Source: Ammonifex degensii KC4
Lineage (GTDB): Bacteria; Bacillota; Desulfotomaculia; Desulfotomaculales; Ammonificaceae
Direction: 5' to 3'
DNA: 64,000 nt
Assembly (NCBI RefSeq): GCF_000024605.1
Contig: NC_013385.1
Span: forward strand, 1,173,501-1,237,500
In this document: piece by piece, positions 35,546-43,644 of the stretch
Layout of the letters: each line of letters starts with the position of its first letter
Numbering within the stretch: the first letter of the stretch is position 1
The notes under the pieces: model-generated
What the model saw: the letters and a program-made list of their open reading frames with translations, nothing else
What the model was told of the DNA's origin: nothing
Databases searched by the model: none
Translations under genes and position numbers: made by a program

Positions 35546-36544
35546 TTGCGGGCGATGCTTTTGCATAAACCCCGTCCTATTGAGGAGCAGCCGCTGGTCT
35601 TGACCGAGCTGCCCGAGCCCGAACCGGGTCCGGGTCAGGTGCGCCTGCGCGTGGAGGTCTGCGGGGTTTGCCACACCGATCTGCATACGGTGGAGGGAGA
35701 CCTGCCCCTGCCCAAGCTCCCCTTGATACCCGGGCACCAGGTGGTGGGGATAGTGGACGCCGTAGGCGAAGGGGTAGCCCGGGTAAAGGTGGGAGATCGA
35801 GTAGGAGTCCCTTGGCTTTATCACACCTGCGGTTCCTGTCGTTTTTGCCGCAATGGGCAGGAAAATCTCTGCGAAAAAGGCCGGTTCACCGGCTACCACG
35901 TAGACGGCGGCTACGCCGAGTTCATGGTGGCGGAAGAGGATTTTGTCTGCCCCCTGCCTCCGGAGCTCGAGCCGGTAAAGGCTGCTCCCCTTCTCTGCGC
36001 AGGAATAATCGGCTACCGCGCCCTGAAACTCAGCGGGATTAAGCCCGGAGGGAAGTTAGGTCTTTACGGCTTCGGGGCTTCTGCCCACTTGGCCATTCAG
36101 GTGGCCACCTACTGGGGGTGCGAGGTCTTCGTCTTCAGCCGTGGCGCCCATCACCGGGAGCTGGCCCGCGAGCTGGGGGCGGTCTGGACCGGCACCCCTC
36201 AGGAAAGCCCGCCGGAGAAGCTCGACAGCTCCATAATTTTCGCCCCGGCAGGCTGGCTCGTGCCCCTGGCACTCGAGCACTTAGATAAGGGTGGGGTACT
36301 CGTCCTGGCCGGGATCACCATGACCGACATTCCTCAACTTAAATATGAGCTCCTTTATCACGAGCGAGTGGTGTGCAGTGTGGCCAACGCCACGCGCCAG
36401 GATGCCCGGGAATTTCTGGCCCTGGCGGCCGTTATCCCGGTGAAGACTACCGTGGAAACCTTCCCCTTGGAAGAAGCCAACGAAGCCCTGCAGAAATTGA
36501 AAGCAGGGAAAATTAACGGTGCCGGAGTCCTGGTAATAGGCTAA
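35546..36544 (+). CDS. Zinc-dependent alcohol dehydrogenase (AdhP-like)
   Basis: 332 residues from TTG 35546, chosen because AAAGGAGGG stands nine bases before it; ATG 35555 lies too far from that site. Catalytic zinc ligands are in CGVCHTDLH and GHQVVG. The structural zinc lobe is [15 protein letters not shown]. The NAD-binding Rossmann loop is [13 protein letters not shown]. It oxidises alcohols or reduces aldehydes with NAD(P). The gene is alone on the plus strand and ends four bases into the 3' end of the convergent ABC ATPase gene. Confidence 0.88.
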   Translation: MRAMLLHKPRPIEEQPLVLTELPEPEPGPGQVRLRVEVCGVCHTDLHTVEGDLPLPKLPLIPGHQVVGIVDAVGEGVARVKVGDRVGVPWLYHTCGSCRFCRNGQENLCEKGRFTGYHVDGGYAEFMVAEEDFVCPLPPELEPVKAAPLLCAGIIGYRALKLSGIKPGGKLGLYGFGASAHLAIQVATYWGCEVFVFSRGAHHRELARELGAVWTGTPQESPPEKLDSSIIFAPAGWLVPLALEHLDKGGVLVLAGITMTDIPQLKYELLYHERVVCSVANATRQDAREFLALAAVIPVKTTVETFPLEEANEALQKLKAGKINGAGVLVIG

Positions 36545-37293
36545 AGCGGAACCACTACCGGAATGCCGCGTAGCTCCTCCACCAGCACCGGCACCCCATA
36601 GACGGCGGCGATGTTCTCGGGGGTCATGATTTCTTTTCCTCCGCAGGCATAAACGGTGTGGTTTTTAAGGAAGAGGAACTTGTCGGCGAAGCGCAGAGCC
36701 AGGTTGAGGTCGTGCAGCACCACGATGGCCGCTATCTTCTGTTCCTGTACTGCCCGCCTGACTAGGTCCAATACCTCAAGTTGATTTTTGAGATCCAGGT
36801 TGCTGGTGGGCTCGTCCAGCAAGAGCACCTGCGGTTTTTGGGCAAAGGCCCGGGCTATGACTACCTTCTGTAGTTCCCCGCCGCTGAGTTCGTCCAGATA
36901 GCGGAGGGCATAGTCCTCCAGCCCCAGAAGCTTTAGCACCCGACGAACTACCTCTAGGTCCTGCCGGGTAAGCCCCCATTTCACGTGGGGCCGGCGGCCC
37001 AGGAGCACGGCGTCGAAAACGGTGAAGCGGGTAACCTGATGGTGCTGGGCTACGTAGCCCAGGCGCTGGGCCACCTCAAGCGAGGAAAGGCGGGAAAGAT
37101 CCTGGTCTTCCAGGAGAATGGTCCCGCGCCGGGGTTTTAAAATGCGGTTGAGGCACTTGAGCAAAGTGGACTTCCCCGCACCGTTGTTCCCCAGGATGGC
37201 CAGGACTTCTCCCCGTTCAACGCAGAATTTTATGTCCTTCAGTATAGGGCGGCTGCCGTAGCTGAACTCCACGCCGTCTACTACCAGAATCAT
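36541..37293 (-). CDS. Fec/Btu-type ABC transporter ATPase
   Basis: 250 residues. Walker A is GNNGAGKSTLLK, the Q-loop is YVAQHHQVTRF, the signature is LSGGELQKVVIARA, Walker B is LLLDEPTSNLD and the switch histidine is VVLHDLNLA. It powers the permease encoded just upstream (four-base overlap). The family carries iron complexes, heme or cobalamin; the substrate here is uncertain, but the nearby fmdE gene hints at a metal need. Confidence 0.9.
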   Translation of the reverse strand: MILVVDGVEFSYGSRPILKDIKFCVERGEVLAILGNNGAGKSTLLKCLNRILKPRRGTILLEDQDLSRLSSLEVAQRLGYVAQHHQVTRFTVFDAVLLGRRPHVKWGLTRQDLEVVRRVLKLLGLEDYALRYLDELSGGELQKVVIARAFAQKPQVLLLDEPTSNLDLKNQLEVLDLVRRAVQEQKIAAIVVLHDLNLALRFADKFLFLKNHTVYACGGKEIMTPENIAAVYGVPVLVEELRGIPVVVPL

Positions 37294-38363
37294 CGCCTGC
37301 TATACCCCCGGCTGAGAAGATAGAGAAAAAGCGGAGCTCCTAAGAAGGAGGTCACGGCGCCTACGGGCAGGACTGCTGGCGCTATGATAGTGCGCCCCAC
37401 AGTGTCAGAAGCCAGGAGCAGGAGACTTCCCATGACCAGGGAGCCCGGTATGAGGAAGCGGTGGTCGCTCCCTATGAGCCGACGCATGAGATGGGGGCCC
37501 ACCAGTCCGATAAATCCGATTATTCCCAGGAAAGAGACCACCACCGCCGTTATGAGGGAAGAGAGGAGCATGCCCCACATCCGGGTTTTCTCCACCTCCA
37601 CCCCCAGGCCCCGGGCCGTCTCTTCTCCCGCCTCCAAGGCGTTGTAGTTCCAGCGCTGGTGGATAAAGTACAGGCCGGCGGCAAGTACCACCAGGGCCAT
37701 TATCTCCAGCTCCCGCCAGGAGGCGCGGCCTATGTCGCCGAAGGTCCAGAATACCACTGCAGCCACCTTGACATCGCTGGAAAAGTACTGCAGGATGATA
37801 GTGGCTGCGGAAAAAAGGGAGCCGAGCGCCACCCCGGCCAAGACCATGGCTTCCGGAGAAACTCCCCGGTACTTGGCCAGCAGGAGCACCATCATGGTGG
37901 TCACCATGGCCCAGAAGAAGGCGGAGAGGGTCACCAGGTAAGGGTTGTTGATGATCACGGCGTCAGCGGTCGTGCTCTGCGTGCTCCCCGCCCCGAAGGC
38001 TATGATGGCCAGGGCGGCGCCGAAAGCCGCCCCGTGTGAAATTCCCAGGGTAAAGGGAGAAGCTAAGGGATTGCGCAGGATGTTCTGCATCACGCATCCG
38101 GCCACCGAAAGCCCCGCCCCGGCCACTATGGCCGCCAGCACCCGCGGCATTCTTATCTGCCAGATGATTACTTTGGAGGAAGCTTCGGCCTTCCCTATGA
38201 GGGTGAGCCAGACCTCATAAGGCCGAAGCCCCGCCGAACCGGCATTCATGGCCAGAACCGCCAGGACCAGAGTGGCCAGAAGCAAGAGCCCTATGACCAA
38301 AACCTTGCGCCCGGTATAGCGCAGGTACTCTTCTGCCAGTCCGGCCAAAGTTTCTTGGCGCAA
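37290..38363 (-). CDS. Fec/Btu-type ABC transporter permease
   Basis: 357 residues with about ten membrane spans, the FecCD family. Motifs: IRMPRVLAAIVAGAGLSVAGCVMQNILRNPLASPFTLGISHGAAFGAA near residue 70, and VVSFLGIIGFIGLVGPHLMRRLIGSDHRFLIP near residue 265. It is the second gene of the binding protein-permease-ATPase operon. It is probably a homodimer in the membrane, as only one permease gene is present. Confidence 0.9.
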   Translation of the reverse strand: MRQETLAGLAEEYLRYTGRKVLVIGLLLLATLVLAVLAMNAGSAGLRPYEVWLTLIGKAEASSKVIIWQIRMPRVLAAIVAGAGLSVAGCVMQNILRNPLASPFTLGISHGAAFGAALAIIAFGAGSTQSTTADAVIINNPYLVTLSAFFWAMVTTMMVLLLAKYRGVSPEAMVLAGVALGSLFSAATIILQYFSSDVKVAAVVFWTFGDIGRASWRELEIMALVVLAAGLYFIHQRWNYNALEAGEETARGLGVEVEKTRMWGMLLSSLITAVVVSFLGIIGFIGLVGPHLMRRLIGSDHRFLIPGSLVMGSLLLLASDTVGRTIIAPAVLPVGAVTSFLGAPLFLYLLSRGYSRR

Positions 38364-38388
38364 AAAGCTCCTGAACCCCCTTCGGTTC

Positions 38389-39513
38389 TTACTCCGCCAG
38401 GTTTATCTTCTTGAAGCCGCCGAAATCCTTGGCCATCTGCTCGTAAAGGGGCTTGCCGAGAAGGAAAGTGTAGATCTCGTCTGCCTTCTTCACCGGATCT
38501 ATGTCTTGGAACTTATCCGGGAAGATCACCTTTCCTGCCCAGTAAGCGTCGGCCAAGGCTGTATCCAGGTTGGTGGTATAGAAGTTGAAGGGCAGAATCC
38601 CGTAAACCTTACCCTCTTTGACCGCCTTTAAGGACTGATAGAAGCTGGGGTTCTTCTGGTAGTCGGCCTTGACCAGGCTAAGACCCCCCTCGTCGATGAA
38701 GAGAATGTCCGGGTTCCAGGCCAAAAGTTTCTCCCGCTCGATCATCACGCTGCCCTTAAGCCCCGTTTCATCAGCCACGTTGCGGGCCCCTATGGCCACG
38801 AAGGGCGGGAACTGGGCCTGGGTGCTCTCAATACCGTGCGATCCCCGCATGCCAAGCGCGCCCACATACACGGTGGGCTTTTTGTCCGCCGGGATGTCTT
38901 TGGTCCGATCCTTCAGTTCCTGCATGCTCTTCTGGAAGAAGCTTACTACTTCCTCGGCCCGTTTCTCCTCGCCTATGATCTTACCGATGAGCTTGATGGA
39001 CTCGTAAACCTCGTTTTCAAAGGTGGCCAGCTTGCCGTAGCTCAGAACCACCACCGGGATGCCCGTCTGGGACTGCAGCCTGTCCGCCTGGGCCTTGTCC
39101 ACCAGGTAAGTGATGAAAACTACATCAGGCTTCAAGCTCGCGATCTTCTCAGGATCGGGCGAGGACTGCGGTCCCCCGGGACCTGCGGAGGGCAGGTTCT
39201 TAAGCTCGGGGTAGGCTAGGATGTAGGGACGCCCGGCAGGATTCTTCTTCTCAAAGTCTTCCACCCCCACCACCTTGCTCGCACCGTTGACGTAGCAGAC
39301 CAGACGCAAAGCGCCCGGACCCAAGGCCACGACCTTCTTAGCCGGAACGGTGACTTCTACCTCGCGGCCCAAAAGGTCGGTCACCTTGAGCTTGGTGGCT
39401 TCAGTACCCGCTTTCGGCGCTTCTCCCGAAGGAGCCTTGGCCCCGCAACCGGCAAGCGCGGCCAGCAACAGAATAACTACACCCAAAATGCTCAACCGGT
39501 GTACCCAAGACAT
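38389..39513 (-). CDS. ABC transporter substrate-binding lipoprotein, Fec type
   Basis: 374 residues. Lipoprotein signal with lipobox LAGC (Cys23), followed by a low-complexity linker. The periplasmic-binding fold shows VTDLLGREVEVTVPAKKVVALGPGALRLV, IASLKPDVVFITYLVD, VVVLSYG and WNPDILFIDEGG. It should capture an iron- or other metal-chelate outside the cell and hand it to the permease. It is the first gene of its operon, preceded by a terminator, so it has its own promoter or is attenuated. Confidence 0.88.
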   Translation of the reverse strand: MSWVHRLSILGVVILLLAALAGCGAKAPSGEAPKAGTEATKLKVTDLLGREVEVTVPAKKVVALGPGALRLVCYVNGASKVVGVEDFEKKNPAGRPYILAYPELKNLPSAGPGGPQSSPDPEKIASLKPDVVFITYLVDKAQADRLQSQTGIPVVVLSYGKLATFENEVYESIKLIGKIIGEEKRAEEVVSFFQKSMQELKDRTKDIPADKKPTVYVGALGMRGSHGIESTQAQFPPFVAIGARNVADETGLKGSVMIEREKLLAWNPDILFIDEGGLSLVKADYQKNPSFYQSLKAVKEGKVYGILPFNFYTTNLDTALADAYWAGKVIFPDKFQDIDPVKKADEIYTFLLGKPLYEQMAKDFGGFKKINLAE

Positions 39514-39536
39514 ATATCTCCCCCCTGCCTTTAAAA

Positions 39537-39573
39537 GTTAAAAAGACCCTTTTCCCCTCTTCGGAGGGGTCTT
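39537..39573 (-). terminator. Intrinsic terminator between fmdE and the ABC operon
   Basis: Minus strand: AAGACCC pairs with GGGTCTT (39567-39573 with 39543-39549), with a second inner stem, followed by TTTTTAACTTTT. It ends fmdE transcription before the binding-protein gene. Confidence 0.7.
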
Positions 39574-39612
39574 AAGGGCCTCCCTGGCCGCTTTCCGTGA
39601 AGCTATTCGCTT

Positions 39613-40233
39613 TTACCAGCCTCGGCTGTATTCAAGCGAGCAAGGGATACAGGCCGGTTTTCCTTCCCGGATGCGGGCCCGCACTTCCGCCACCGGCTCG
39701 CCGCAGAAGGCACAGGTCACCGAGTTGAAGATCCGAGCCTTCGGGGGTAGCTCCATATCCACCCATTGCATGTTGAAAAGCTCTTCTTCTGGAAGGCTCA
39801 GGATCTCCTCGGTCTTCTTCTGCTGGAAGGAGTAAAAACGGGTCTTTTCTTCGTCCGTGGCCTCGCCGCCGAAGACCCGCGCGCGTAACTGCCGGTACTC
39901 CGCCTCTTCCTCCGGGTTGCGGTGTTGCCACACGCTCCCCTTGACGCTTATGCGCAGGGCCTTGCCCGTCCGGCGGCAGCCAAAAGTAAAAACGTGCTTG
40001 CCGTGATCCCGGTAGATGAGGTTGCCTTTACCTATGGTGCAGCCGGTGAGTACCTGGATGGCGTCCACGCCGCAGGCGTCGTTTTCCACTATGGCCACCA
40101 GTTCCTCGTCCTCGGCTTTTTTCTCGGCCAGCTCTCGCAGAGCTGCCTTAGCCACCCGGTAGCCTATCGCCAGCCCCGGGCAGGCGTGCCCGTGAAACTC
40201 CACCACCTTTTCCCAGTCGCTTCTGTTTTCCAC
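39613..40233 (-). CDS. FmdE-like protein with C-terminal zinc ribbon
   Basis: 206 residues from GTG 40233, set by AGGAGGTGA before it; the longer open frame is rejected. The FmdE core has FHGHACPGLAIGYRVA (Cys/His metal site), VENDACGVDAIQVLTGCTIGKGNL and HVFTFGCRRTGKALRI. The C-terminus carries CAFCGEPV and CIPCSLEYSRGW, a zinc ribbon. FmdE was named from formylmethanofuran dehydrogenase, but most bacterial copies lie near molybdenum/tungsten or metal transport genes and have no proven role. Here it lies between a metal-type ABC operon and FdhE. Confidence 0.82.
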   Translation of the reverse strand: MENRSDWEKVVEFHGHACPGLAIGYRVAKAALRELAEKKAEDEELVAIVENDACGVDAIQVLTGCTIGKGNLIYRDHGKHVFTFGCRRTGKALRISVKGSVWQHRNPEEEAEYRQLRARVFGGEATDEEKTRFYSFQQKKTEEILSLPEEELFNMQWVDMELPPKARIFNSVTCAFCGEPVAEVRARIREGKPACIPCSLEYSRGW

Positions 40234-40349
40234 CCTCTCACCTCCTTCGCCCGAATCTTTTGTAGTGATTATAACTCCTATAACTCCGCCGCGGGAAGAC
40301 CCGCCTCCACAAAGGCGGGCGGGATGAAAGCAGCGGCTCGGTTTTGTGG

Positions 40350-40553
40350 TAAAATAAAAACAAAACTCAAGTATCGCCAAGGGCCTCTGTGTACCTGGCG
40401 TAGTCGGGACGGCAGTGACGGTCCCCTCCGGGAGGCCCTCCGGCAACGGGTCTAAAAGGGCCGCTTGTACCGGTGTAACCCGGCATCAGTACCTTCAAAG
40501 GGGAACGTGCCGCTAGGAAGCCCTACACCTCAAGGTGTGGGGAGGAAGTCACA
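40350..40553 (+). pseudogene. Remnant of a TnpB element 3' end with terminal hairpin
   Basis: The plus strand encodes a tail resembling TnpB C-termini (PSGRPSGNGSKRAACTGVTR). A hairpin CCCTACACCT/GGTGTGGGG follows (40521-40542), leading into AGGAAGTCAC. That combination is typical of the right end and guide-RNA scaffold of IS605/IS1341-like units. The rest of the element is absent. It lies between fmdE and the tRNA-Pro promoter. Confidence 0.5.
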
Positions 40554-40580
40554 AACTACTTTAGGCAAGGGCCTCAAGGA

Positions 40581-40609
40581 TTGACGCTGAGGTGTAGATC
40601 GATTATAAT
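40581..40609 (+). promoter_or_regulatory. Promoter of tRNA-Pro
   Basis: TTGACG (40581-40586), 17 bases, TATAAT (40604-40609). The tRNA starts ten bases later. This is the best consensus sigma-70 promoter in the window. Confidence 0.85.
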
Positions 40610-40618
40610 AAAGGCAGT

Positions 40619-40696
40619 CGGGGCGTAGCTCAGCTTGGCTAGAGCGCTACCTTGGGGTGGTAGAGGTCGCAGGTTCAAATCCTGTCGCTCCGACCA
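40619..40696 (+). tRNA. tRNA-Pro (anticodon GGG)
   Basis: 78 bases with CCA encoded. The acceptor CGGGGCG pairs with CGCTCCG (one G-T). The anticodon stem CTACC/GGTAG encloses TTGGGGT, giving anticodon GGG. The T arm is CAGGTTCAAATCCTG. The next gene, fdhE, ends ten bases after it on the other strand. Confidence 0.95.
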
Positions 40697-40705
40697 TTTT
40701 TATTT

Positions 40706-41503
40706 TTAAGAAGCAGTAAAGGCCTTGTTCTGAAACCCCTTCCCCAACATGGCAAAATCAAGCGCCACCGTCTTTATATCCTCCCAGAAAAGACTGGCTC
40801 CCTCTTCAGGGTGCTTCCTTTCATCCACTGTCTTGAGGTAAGCCCGGCATCGGTAGCAGACGTCGGCCCGGTATCCCTCAGCTCCTTCCCAGAAGCCAAG
40901 CTCCCCAGGAGAGTCGTTGCCGCAGAAGGGACAGGTCACGCGGACAAACCGCCACTCCATACCACAGACGCCACAGTAAAGGAAGCGCTCGCCCGTGCGC
41001 TTGAGCCTGGCCAGCAGGGGTTTGGCCCCGCAGACCGGGCATTCCCCCCTTTCCCAGGAAGAGAAATTCACCGATCCGCGCACCTTGCGGGTATAGGCAC
41101 CGAGGAGAAGCCGCGTCACGTGGCTGAAGGCAAAGCCAAAGACGTCAGGCGGTACGCTGGCCGGGTCCTTGAGCCAAGTTATGGCTATGGGGTCCCGCTG
41201 GCACAAAGCTTGCGCCAGCCGCTTTACCTCCTCGAGGTTTTCCGGAAGGTTGGTCTTCACGAGCTCCAGCCCCGGCCCCAGGTCAGGCAGGTGTTTTTGC
41301 AAAAGATCGAATACCTTGGCGGTAAAAGCAAGAAAAAATTCGGGGTCGATCTCCGGCGGGGCTTCTTTTACCAGCGGTTCTTTTCCATTCCAGGTTTTGA
41401 GTTTCGCTTCTTCTACCTGCCACTTATCTTCCGGCACCGCCATCTTTTCTAACTCGCGGTAGAAGGTGATGAGTTGCGGCGGAAAGAAATTATCACGAGC
41501 CAA
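40706..41503 (-). CDS. fdhE: Formate dehydrogenase accessory protein FdhE
   Basis: 265 residues. The C-terminal half carries rubredoxin-like pairs CPVC, CGVC, CPFC and CYRC, the four CxxC motifs of FdhE. FdhE is needed for assembly or sulfur activation of formate dehydrogenases and is cytoplasmic. Here it follows the HybA/NrfD operon but is separated from it by a terminator. Its presence implies a functional formate dehydrogenase somewhere in the genome. Confidence 0.9.
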   Translation of the reverse strand: MARDNFFPPQLITFYRELEKMAVPEDKWQVEEAKLKTWNGKEPLVKEAPPEIDPEFFLAFTAKVFDLLQKHLPDLGPGLELVKTNLPENLEEVKRLAQALCQRDPIAITWLKDPASVPPDVFGFAFSHVTRLLLGAYTRKVRGSVNFSSWERGECPVCGAKPLLARLKRTGERFLYCGVCGMEWRFVRVTCPFCGNDSPGELGFWEGAEGYRADVCYRCRAYLKTVDERKHPEEGASLFWEDIKTVALDFAMLGKGFQNKAFTAS

Positions 41504-41526
41504 GAGACCTGTTCACCCCCCTGAAG

Positions 41527-41562
41527 TTTTAAAAAGGGAGGGGCTTTCAAAACCCCTCCCTT
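41527..41562 (-). terminator. Intrinsic terminator after nrfD-like gene
   Basis: On the minus strand AAGGGAGGGG pairs with CCCCTCCCTT (41534-41543, 41553-41562), followed by TTTTTAAAA. It separates the membrane complex operon from fdhE. Confidence 0.85.
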
Positions 41563-41578
41563 AAGCTTACCCAAGGTC

Positions 41579-42781
41579 CTAGCGGACGGGAACGTACTTG
41601 TGCCGATGCTCGTCATAAAGCACCGGGAAGTTCTCCACCACGAAGCAGTAAGCCAAAATCCCCAGGGTCACCAGCCCGATCGATACTGAGAGCTCCATCC
41701 AGGAGGGGAAGTAAGGAGCGTTGGCCCACTTGGCCATGCCGGTGAAGACCACATTAAAGCGGTTGAATATCACCCCGGCTACCACCAGCGCCGAAGCGGT
41801 GATGAGCCCGGCTTTGGAGCGCCGCACGCTGGGTATGAGGTACATGATTAGCGGGATGATCACTCCGCCTACGATTTCCAGGAGGAACATGTTGCTGGTG
41901 AAGGAGCCGTCGAAGAGGTGCCCGATCTGACCGCGATAGACGAGGTCGATCCCCTTAAGGAGGAGGTAAACGGACATCACCACGGCACTTACCCGGACGA
42001 AGCTCTGCAGAACGTCAAGCTCGAACTCGCGCCGGTAGGCAGCCGCCGCCAGAGATCCCTCCACCGTGGCCATGGCCGGTCCGACGAAGACGGCCGAGAG
42101 GAGGAAGAAAACCGGGATAAGGATGGACCACCAGAGAGGATCGAGCCGGTTAACCGCCACCAGGTAGAGGGAACCGAGCGAAGACTGGTGCAGGGTAGGC
42201 AGAATTATACCGAAGATATACATCGGTACCAGGATGGCATCGAAGAAGCGCTTGAAACCGGGGGACTTAACCCGCTCAAAGACGATGTGCCCGAACTCCA
42301 GAAGCTGCACCACGGTGTAAAGCGACACGCACCAGAACACTTCGAAGAGTACCGAATGCCAGCTTCCCGCGTAGACCAGGAAAGGACGCCAGAAGTTGTA
42401 CCAGCGACCGATATCCAGGAAGAGGCCTCCTAGAACCAGGAGGTAACCGATGAGGGAAGTTAAAGCCGTAGCACGGGCGATGGGCTTCCAGTCTTTAATG
42501 TGCAGGACGTGCACCAGAAAGCAGGTGGTGAAGCCACCGCCTGCCAAAGCAACACCGGTCAGCACGTCGAACCCGATCCACAGACCCCAGGGCCAGCGGT
42601 CGTTGAGATTGGTGGCAGCACCTAAACCGAAGATTAAACGGTAGATTGCTGCGAACAGCATTACTCCCACGATGGCGAATCCTATGGCCCGCCAGGGGGT
42701 CATGCGGAAAGACCATTTGCGCTCGAAAATGTCGTCGTAGTCACGCGCCCAGCTTCCGCCGTACGCAGCGGCCTTCGCCAT
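41579..42781 (-). CDS. NrfD/HybB-type quinone-interacting membrane subunit
   Basis: 400 residues with about ten membrane spans and no heme-binding cysteines, as in the NrfD/PsrC/HybB family. Conserved blocks: WPWGLWIGFDVLTGVALAGGGFTT, the segment around DIGRWYNFWRPF with acidic and aromatic residues near the quinone site, SVLFEVFWCVSLYTVVQLLEF and LPTLHQSSLGSLYLV. It anchors the HybA-like ferredoxin subunit and exchanges electrons with menaquinone, possibly moving protons. It is the last gene of the three-gene operon. Confidence 0.9.
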   Translation of the reverse strand: MAKAAAYGGSWARDYDDIFERKWSFRMTPWRAIGFAIVGVMLFAAIYRLIFGLGAATNLNDRWPWGLWIGFDVLTGVALAGGGFTTCFLVHVLHIKDWKPIARATALTSLIGYLLVLGGLFLDIGRWYNFWRPFLVYAGSWHSVLFEVFWCVSLYTVVQLLEFGHIVFERVKSPGFKRFFDAILVPMYIFGIILPTLHQSSLGSLYLVAVNRLDPLWWSILIPVFFLLSAVFVGPAMATVEGSLAAAAYRREFELDVLQSFVRVSAVVMSVYLLLKGIDLVYRGQIGHLFDGSFTSNMFLLEIVGGVIIPLIMYLIPSVRRSKAGLITASALVVAGVIFNRFNVVFTGMAKWANAPYFPSWMELSVSIGLVTLGILAYCFVVENFPVLYDEHRHKYVPVR

Positions 42782-42809
42782 ACCTCTTTCGCCTCCTTAG
42801 ATTAAAACT

Positions 42810-43601
42810 TTAGTGCCCCTCTTCGCCCTTCTGTCGGGTAGCAAAGTACAAAGCTGTGAGCACTGCTCCCCAGGTAAAGGCAATGGGAAGAGTCCACTTG
42901 AGTACCCGATGGGTAATATGGGGAATGGGCTCCGTGCCGATCTCACCGCGCTCTATAGTGGGCAGACCCAGCTTTTCAAAGGGTACGTCGGATATATAGA
43001 AAAGCGAAGTTCCACCCACTTCCTTCTCCCCGTACACGTAGTTGACGTAGCGCTCCGGGCTCTCTTCTATGCGCCGGTGAGCTTCGTTGAGCATGGCGTC
43101 CCGGTCGCCGAAGGTTATTGCCCCTGTCGGGCAGGCCCCCACGCAGGCTGGCGGTGCTCCTTGGTTTACCCGCTTGTAGCACATGATGCACTTCCGGACT
43201 TCGGGGAAGACTTCGTTCCACTGATATTTAGGAATGCCGAAGGGACAGGCCAGCATGCAGTAGCGGCAACCGACGCAGCGGTAGGCGTGGTAAAGAACCG
43301 GGCCTTCAGGGGTCTTGTAGAAGGCGTGGGCGAAACAGGCGGATTCACAAGCTGGGTACTGGCAGTGGAAACAGGAACGGCGTACGAACCGCCACTCTAC
43401 CCTGCCGTCCTTCTCCACCAGGTGGGCGTTAATACGGAGCCAGGTGTTGGCCGTCAGCGGCGCCTGTTTGTCCCACGTCTCCCTGGGATAGCGCCGATCG
43501 CGCTTGTCGTCCAGGGGAAGCCGGTTGTACTCCTTGCACGCCACCTGGCAGGCTCGGCAGCCTATGCACTTGGTGACGTCAAAAAGAAGAGCGTAACTCA
43601 T
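42810..43601 (-). CDS. HybA-type four-cluster ferredoxin subunit
   Basis: 263 residues. Four [4Fe-4S] sites are visible: CIGCRACQVACKEYN, CFHCQYPACESACF, CVGCRYCMLACPFG and CIMCYKRVNQGAPPACVGACPTGAI. A C-terminal span (FTWGAVLTALYFA) anchors it. No Tat signal is present, so it is likely carried out by the partner at 43645-44646 or faces the cytoplasm. It links the Tat subunit to the NrfD-like subunit. Confidence 0.9.
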   Translation of the reverse strand: MSYALLFDVTKCIGCRACQVACKEYNRLPLDDKRDRRYPRETWDKQAPLTANTWLRINAHLVEKDGRVEWRFVRRSCFHCQYPACESACFAHAFYKTPEGPVLYHAYRCVGCRYCMLACPFGIPKYQWNEVFPEVRKCIMCYKRVNQGAPPACVGACPTGAITFGDRDAMLNEAHRRIEESPERYVNYVYGEKEVGGTSLFYISDVPFEKLGLPTIERGEIGTEPIPHITHRVLKWTLPIAFTWGAVLTALYFATRQKGEEGH

Positions 43602-43644
43602 AAACTACCCCTCCCGCTTCATCACACCAACTTCGGTTGGAACG

